Shown piece by piece: positions 49,332-51,834 of a DNA stretch of 51,834 nt. The stretch comes from Vulcanimicrobiota bacterium. GTDB taxonomy: Bacteria; Vulcanimicrobiota; Vulcanimicrobiia; Vulcanimicrobiales; Vulcanimicrobiaceae. The DNA lies in assembly GCA_030041225.1 (NCBI GenBank), contig JASHOG010000076.1:1-51834 (forward strand), read 5' to 3'. The notes beneath the pieces were generated by a model. That model did not search any database. It saw only the letters and a list, made by a program, of their open reading frames with translations, and had not been told where the DNA came from. The stretch's first letter is position 1. Each line of letters begins with the position of its first letter. The translations under genes and the position numbers were made by a program.

Positions 49332-50561
49332 ATGGGTACATATAGATCACTAGTGGCATCCGCTCGCTTCGCAGCACCCCTTCGTAACGAGAGCCGGCGC
49401 GTCGTCGTATGCGCTCTTTTTGTCACATGCGCCCTTGCGGCGTGCCACGGGGGCCCGGCCCGCGTAACAGCGGCACCGTATGTCGCAACCTCTATCGCGA
49501 GCGAAGGGACCATCCACCCAACCTCGCAGCTCGCCGGCATCGTCGCTCCTTTTCAGAACGTCGCAATCCAGACGACCACCGTCGAGCCGACCGATTCGGT
49601 CAATGTGAAGGAGGGCGACGATGTGTACCGCGGCGAGGTCCTCGCGCAGCTCGACACGGCAGACCTTCGCGCCGAGCTCGCATCGGACGACGCAAACACC
49701 TCGCACACCTACTACTCGGGCGTGCTCTCGATCGCGCAAGGCGTCGATACCGTCCGCCAAGATCGCGTAACGCTTCGCACCGATCAGATCAACTTGGAAC
49801 GCGACGAGGCGCTCTTCCGACAGGGCTATATCTCACGCCAAACGGTCGATGAGCAAGTCAACACGGTGAACACCGATAAGCAGACGCTCTCTGCCGCCGT
49901 TTCGAACATGCAAGCCAACGGCTCGCTCAACGGATCGGGCTTGCAGGCGGCAGCCATCGCACAAGCGCAGGCGCAAGCACAGCAGATACGCGTCGCGATC
50001 GAGAAAGCGACGATCTACTCGCCGATCGACGGCGTCGTCGTGAATCGTAATCTCAACGTTGGCGAATACCCCGGGAGCCGGCAGATATTCACGCTCCAGC
50101 AAGTGGATCCGATTTACGCGATCGTGCAGGGCTCAGGCGCGCAAATCGCCCACATTTCCGTCGGGGCTCCCGCAAACGTGACGATTTCCGACCTCGGCTT
50201 GCAGCACTACGATGGTCGAGTCGTCGGCATCCTCAATCAGATCGTCCCGGGCTCGACGAACTTCGAAGTGAAAGTTCAGCTCAGCAATCCGCAGCACCTC
50301 ATTCGCCCCGGTATGACCGTTCAAGCGGGGATTGCCCTTCCCAATCTCACGGGAATCCGAATCCCCTTGACGGCGTTTACCGATCAGAATCACACGCAGA
50401 TCATGACGGTGAACGCACAGAGCATCTTGCAGGTAGCGAACGTCACGGAGATCGGAAACGACGGCATCACTTCGGTCGTCACGGGGATCAAGCCGGGGAC
50501 GCGGGTCGTCAGCAACGGCATGGCGACCGTCGGTAGCGGCGAGAAGGTCTCTCTGCGTTGA
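49332..50561 (+). CDS. RND efflux periplasmic adaptor (membrane fusion protein)
   Basis: 409 residues. A lipoprotein-type signal (VVVCALFVTCALAAC) anchors it in the inner membrane. The barrel-lipoyl-hairpin layout is clear: VNVKEGDDVYRGEVLAQLDTADL as the first lipoyl half, a coiled-coil hairpin (LERDEALFRQGYISRQTVDE, AAAIAQAQAQAQQIRVAIE) and ATIYSPIDGVVVNRNLNVGEYP as the second half. The beta-barrel and MP domains follow (LRPGMTV-type segment LIRPGMTVQAGIALP). It links an RND pump to an outer-membrane channel. The start could also be the GTG at 49353, which has TATAGA 12 to 7 bases upstream. The stop overlaps the pump's TTG start. Confidence 0.92.
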   Translation: MGTYRSLVASARFAAPLRNESRRVVVCALFVTCALAACHGGPARVTAAPYVATSIASEGTIHPTSQLAGIVAPFQNVAIQTTTVEPTDSVNVKEGDDVYRGEVLAQLDTADLRAELASDDANTSHTYYSGVLSIAQGVDTVRQDRVTLRTDQINLERDEALFRQGYISRQTVDEQVNTVNTDKQTLSAAVSNMQANGSLNGSGLQAAAIAQAQAQAQQIRVAIEKATIYSPIDGVVVNRNLNVGEYPGSRQIFTLQQVDPIYAIVQGSGAQIAHISVGAPANVTISDLGLQHYDGRVVGILNQIVPGSTNFEVKVQLSNPQHLIRPGMTVQAGIALPNLTGIRIPLTAFTDQNHTQIMTVNAQSILQVANVTEIGNDGITSVVTGIKPGTRVVSNGMATVGSGEKVSLR

Positions 50562-51834
50562 ACTTAACGCGCCTCTTTCTTCATAGACCGACGCTGGTCT
50601 TCGTTCTCGTCTCGGTCATGCTGTTCGCGGGCATCCTCTCGCTCGTCACGATTACGAAGCAGCTTTTCCCGAATATCTCCCAGCCGACGATCACGGTGCA
50701 GGCGAGTTACAGCGGAGCCTCCGTCACCGAGATGCGCGACGACGTCGTGATGCCGATCGAAGAGAATCTCGCTGGTTCGACCGACCTCCAAGTCATCACG
50801 TCGGTCGTGCAGCAAGGTGAGGCGCAAATTTCCGCCGAGTACACGATCACCTCCGACGAGGCGACGGATCTCGCGCTCACGGAGAAGGCCGTTCAGGCAA
50901 CGGAGTACGAGCTGCCGACGAACATGCAGACGCCGACGGTGAACATCCGCGATCCCTCGGAGCAAACGATCGTCACGATGGCCGAGTACTCGAGCAAGCT
51001 CACGCCGGGTGAGCTCGCCCTCTACACAAACAACGTCATCGTACCCCAGGTACAGCAGCTTCAGGGCATCTCGTACGTGACCGCCGGAGGAGCGCCGACA
51101 GCCGCGTATGAGGTCGAGGTCGACCCAGTCAAGCTTGCTGCGTACGGCCTCACGCTCAACGACATCATCAATACCCTCACCTTGGAGAACGAACGCGTTC
51201 CGGGCGGCTATGCGTACCAGCCGGGGATGCAGACGATCATCGACGTCCGCGGCGACGTCCAGACGCTCGATCAGATCGCCGATTTGCCGATCATCCCCTC
51301 GGGAACGAACGCGGCGCCTTCGACCGAGACCGCCGGGCAAGTCGAGTCGTATACCGGCGGACTTTCGGCGTTACCGAGCAGTGTCGATCCTTGGTCGGCG
51401 TCGAACCAGATCTTGCGCGTTCGCGACATCGCAAACGTCATTCAGGGGAGCGAGCCGCAACTTCAATACGCGCACATCGACGGCAGGCGCGGCTTCTTCC
51501 TCAACGTTCAGAAGACCGACACGGCGAGCGAAGTCGACTCCTCCAACGCGTTCATGGCGCAACTGCCGCTCATCCAGCGGCAGTTCCCGGAGGTTCAGTT
51601 CAAAGTCATCAACGTCGCCTCGTTGTACACCGAACAACAGATCGACGCCGTGACTCACACGCTGCTCGAGGCGGTCTTCCTCACGGGCCTCGCGATGATC
51701 TTCTTCTTGCGTTCGTGGCGCAGCGCAATCGTCGTCTGTATCTCCATTCCCACGTCGCTCGCGATTACTCTGAGCGTCATGAAAATGACGGGCATGACGC
51801 TCGACGCGATCTCGATGCTCGGCATGACGCTCGT
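50558..51834 (+). CDS. RND efflux pump permease (HAE1 type), partial
   Basis: The gene starts with a TTG at 50558 overlapping the adaptor stop (TTGA) and stays open to the window edge: 425 codons, about 40% of the usual 1030-1050. It begins LNLTRLFLHRPTLVFVLVSVMLFAGILSLVTI (first TM), then QLFPNISQPTITVQASYSGASVTEMRDDVVMPIEE, the porter-domain signature of AcrB/MexB-type pumps. Near the end a second TM begins (LLEAVFLTGLAMIFFLRSWRSAIVVCISIPTSL). Substrate cannot be inferred. Adaptor and pump form one operon; no outer-membrane channel gene is visible. Confidence 0.93.
   Translation, partial: MNLTRLFLHRPTLVFVLVSVMLFAGILSLVTITKQLFPNISQPTITVQASYSGASVTEMRDDVVMPIEENLAGSTDLQVITSVVQQGEAQISAEYTITSDEATDLALTEKAVQATEYELPTNMQTPTVNIRDPSEQTIVTMAEYSSKLTPGELALYTNNVIVPQVQQLQGISYVTAGGAPTAAYEVEVDPVKLAAYGLTLNDIINTLTLENERVPGGYAYQPGMQTIIDVRGDVQTLDQIADLPIIPSGTNAAPSTETAGQVESYTGGLSALPSSVDPWSASNQILRVRDIANVIQGSEPQLQYAHIDGRRGFFLNVQKTDTASEVDSSNAFMAQLPLIQRQFPEVQFKVINVASLYTEQQIDAVTHTLLEAVFLTGLAMIFFLRSWRSAIVVCISIPTSLAITLSVMKMTGMTLDAISMLGMTL

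Noticed and set aside
1-51834. CRISPR arrays, rRNA genes, IS transposases, integrases or prophage genes
   Set aside because: No regularly spaced repeats, no rRNA-like sequence and no transposase, integrase or phage structural motifs were seen.

Overview
This is a gene-dense (no gap over 300 bases), GC-rich bacterial chromosomal window. It holds 47 protein genes or gene parts, one tRNA, one intein, two toxin-antitoxin loci (one cut by the window edge) and a dispersed short palindromic repeat. There is no phage, plasmid or IS transposase. House-keeping genes (metH, cysK, hemL, folK-folE2, manA, lysA, msrA, tdk, dnaB, rpsF, ssb, rpsR, rplI) sit among membrane sensors, serine hydrolases and transporters. 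The MFP-RND pair and lipoproteins suggest an envelope with an outer membrane. Short overlaps (ATGA/TTGA), several near-leaderless promoters, a lonC-type Lon protease beside dnaB and the novel membrane-GAF proteins make me think of a poorly sampled phylum, possibly Vulcanimicrobiota/Eremiobacterota (WPS-2). That placement is a guess.

Layout. 1-7042 (minus): a cysK > aldehyde dehydrogenase > asparaginase II > metH unit, followed by a Phd-type antitoxin with its own promoter and operator. 7108-11498: a secreted serine hydrolase, a lipoprotein, a 3-hydroxyacyl-CoA dehydrogenase and a Nudix hydrolase. The last is coupled to a giant Lhr helicase (11495-15769). 15676-18819: alpha/beta hydrolase, a 51-residue histone-like basic protein with a strong promoter and terminator, a left-handed beta-helix protein coupled to a class A beta-lactamase-fold enzyme, and an RsbW-like ATPase. 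18853-22560: a Uma2 nuclease gene bracketed by inverted repeats, then hemL coupled to a PDZ-multiTM-GAF membrane protein. 22617-30941: DUF1858-Mrp fusion, His-rich secreted protein, amidohydrolase, M48 protease, FolK-FolE2 fusion, and a manA-lysA-msrA operon. 30949-34890: YncE-like propeller, tRNA-Thr(CGU), TPR protein, gamma-carbonic-anhydrase-like protein and two YbjN-like proteins.

34894-49226 (mostly minus) carries the pieces of the classic rpsF-ssb-rpsR-rplI-dnaB operon, but split. rpsR-rplI-lonC-dnaB lies at 40219-34894 and rpsF-ssb at 49226-48335. About 8 kb of unrelated genes lies between them: CHAD, tdk, a twin aspartyl protease, two MFS transporters, an AbrB-VapC module and the second PDZ-multiTM-GAF protein. 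dnaB contains a 422-residue LAGLIDADG intein. The window closes with an RND efflux adaptor and the first part of its pump.

The most unusual signal is a repeat family with the core TTGTCATCCCGAGCG followed by a hairpin. It occurs between genes and also inside coding regions. In metH and lhr it is read in the same frame (giving ARDDK), it supplies the end of a membrane-protein gene, and it brackets the Uma2 gene. This resembles coding-compatible palindromic elements.
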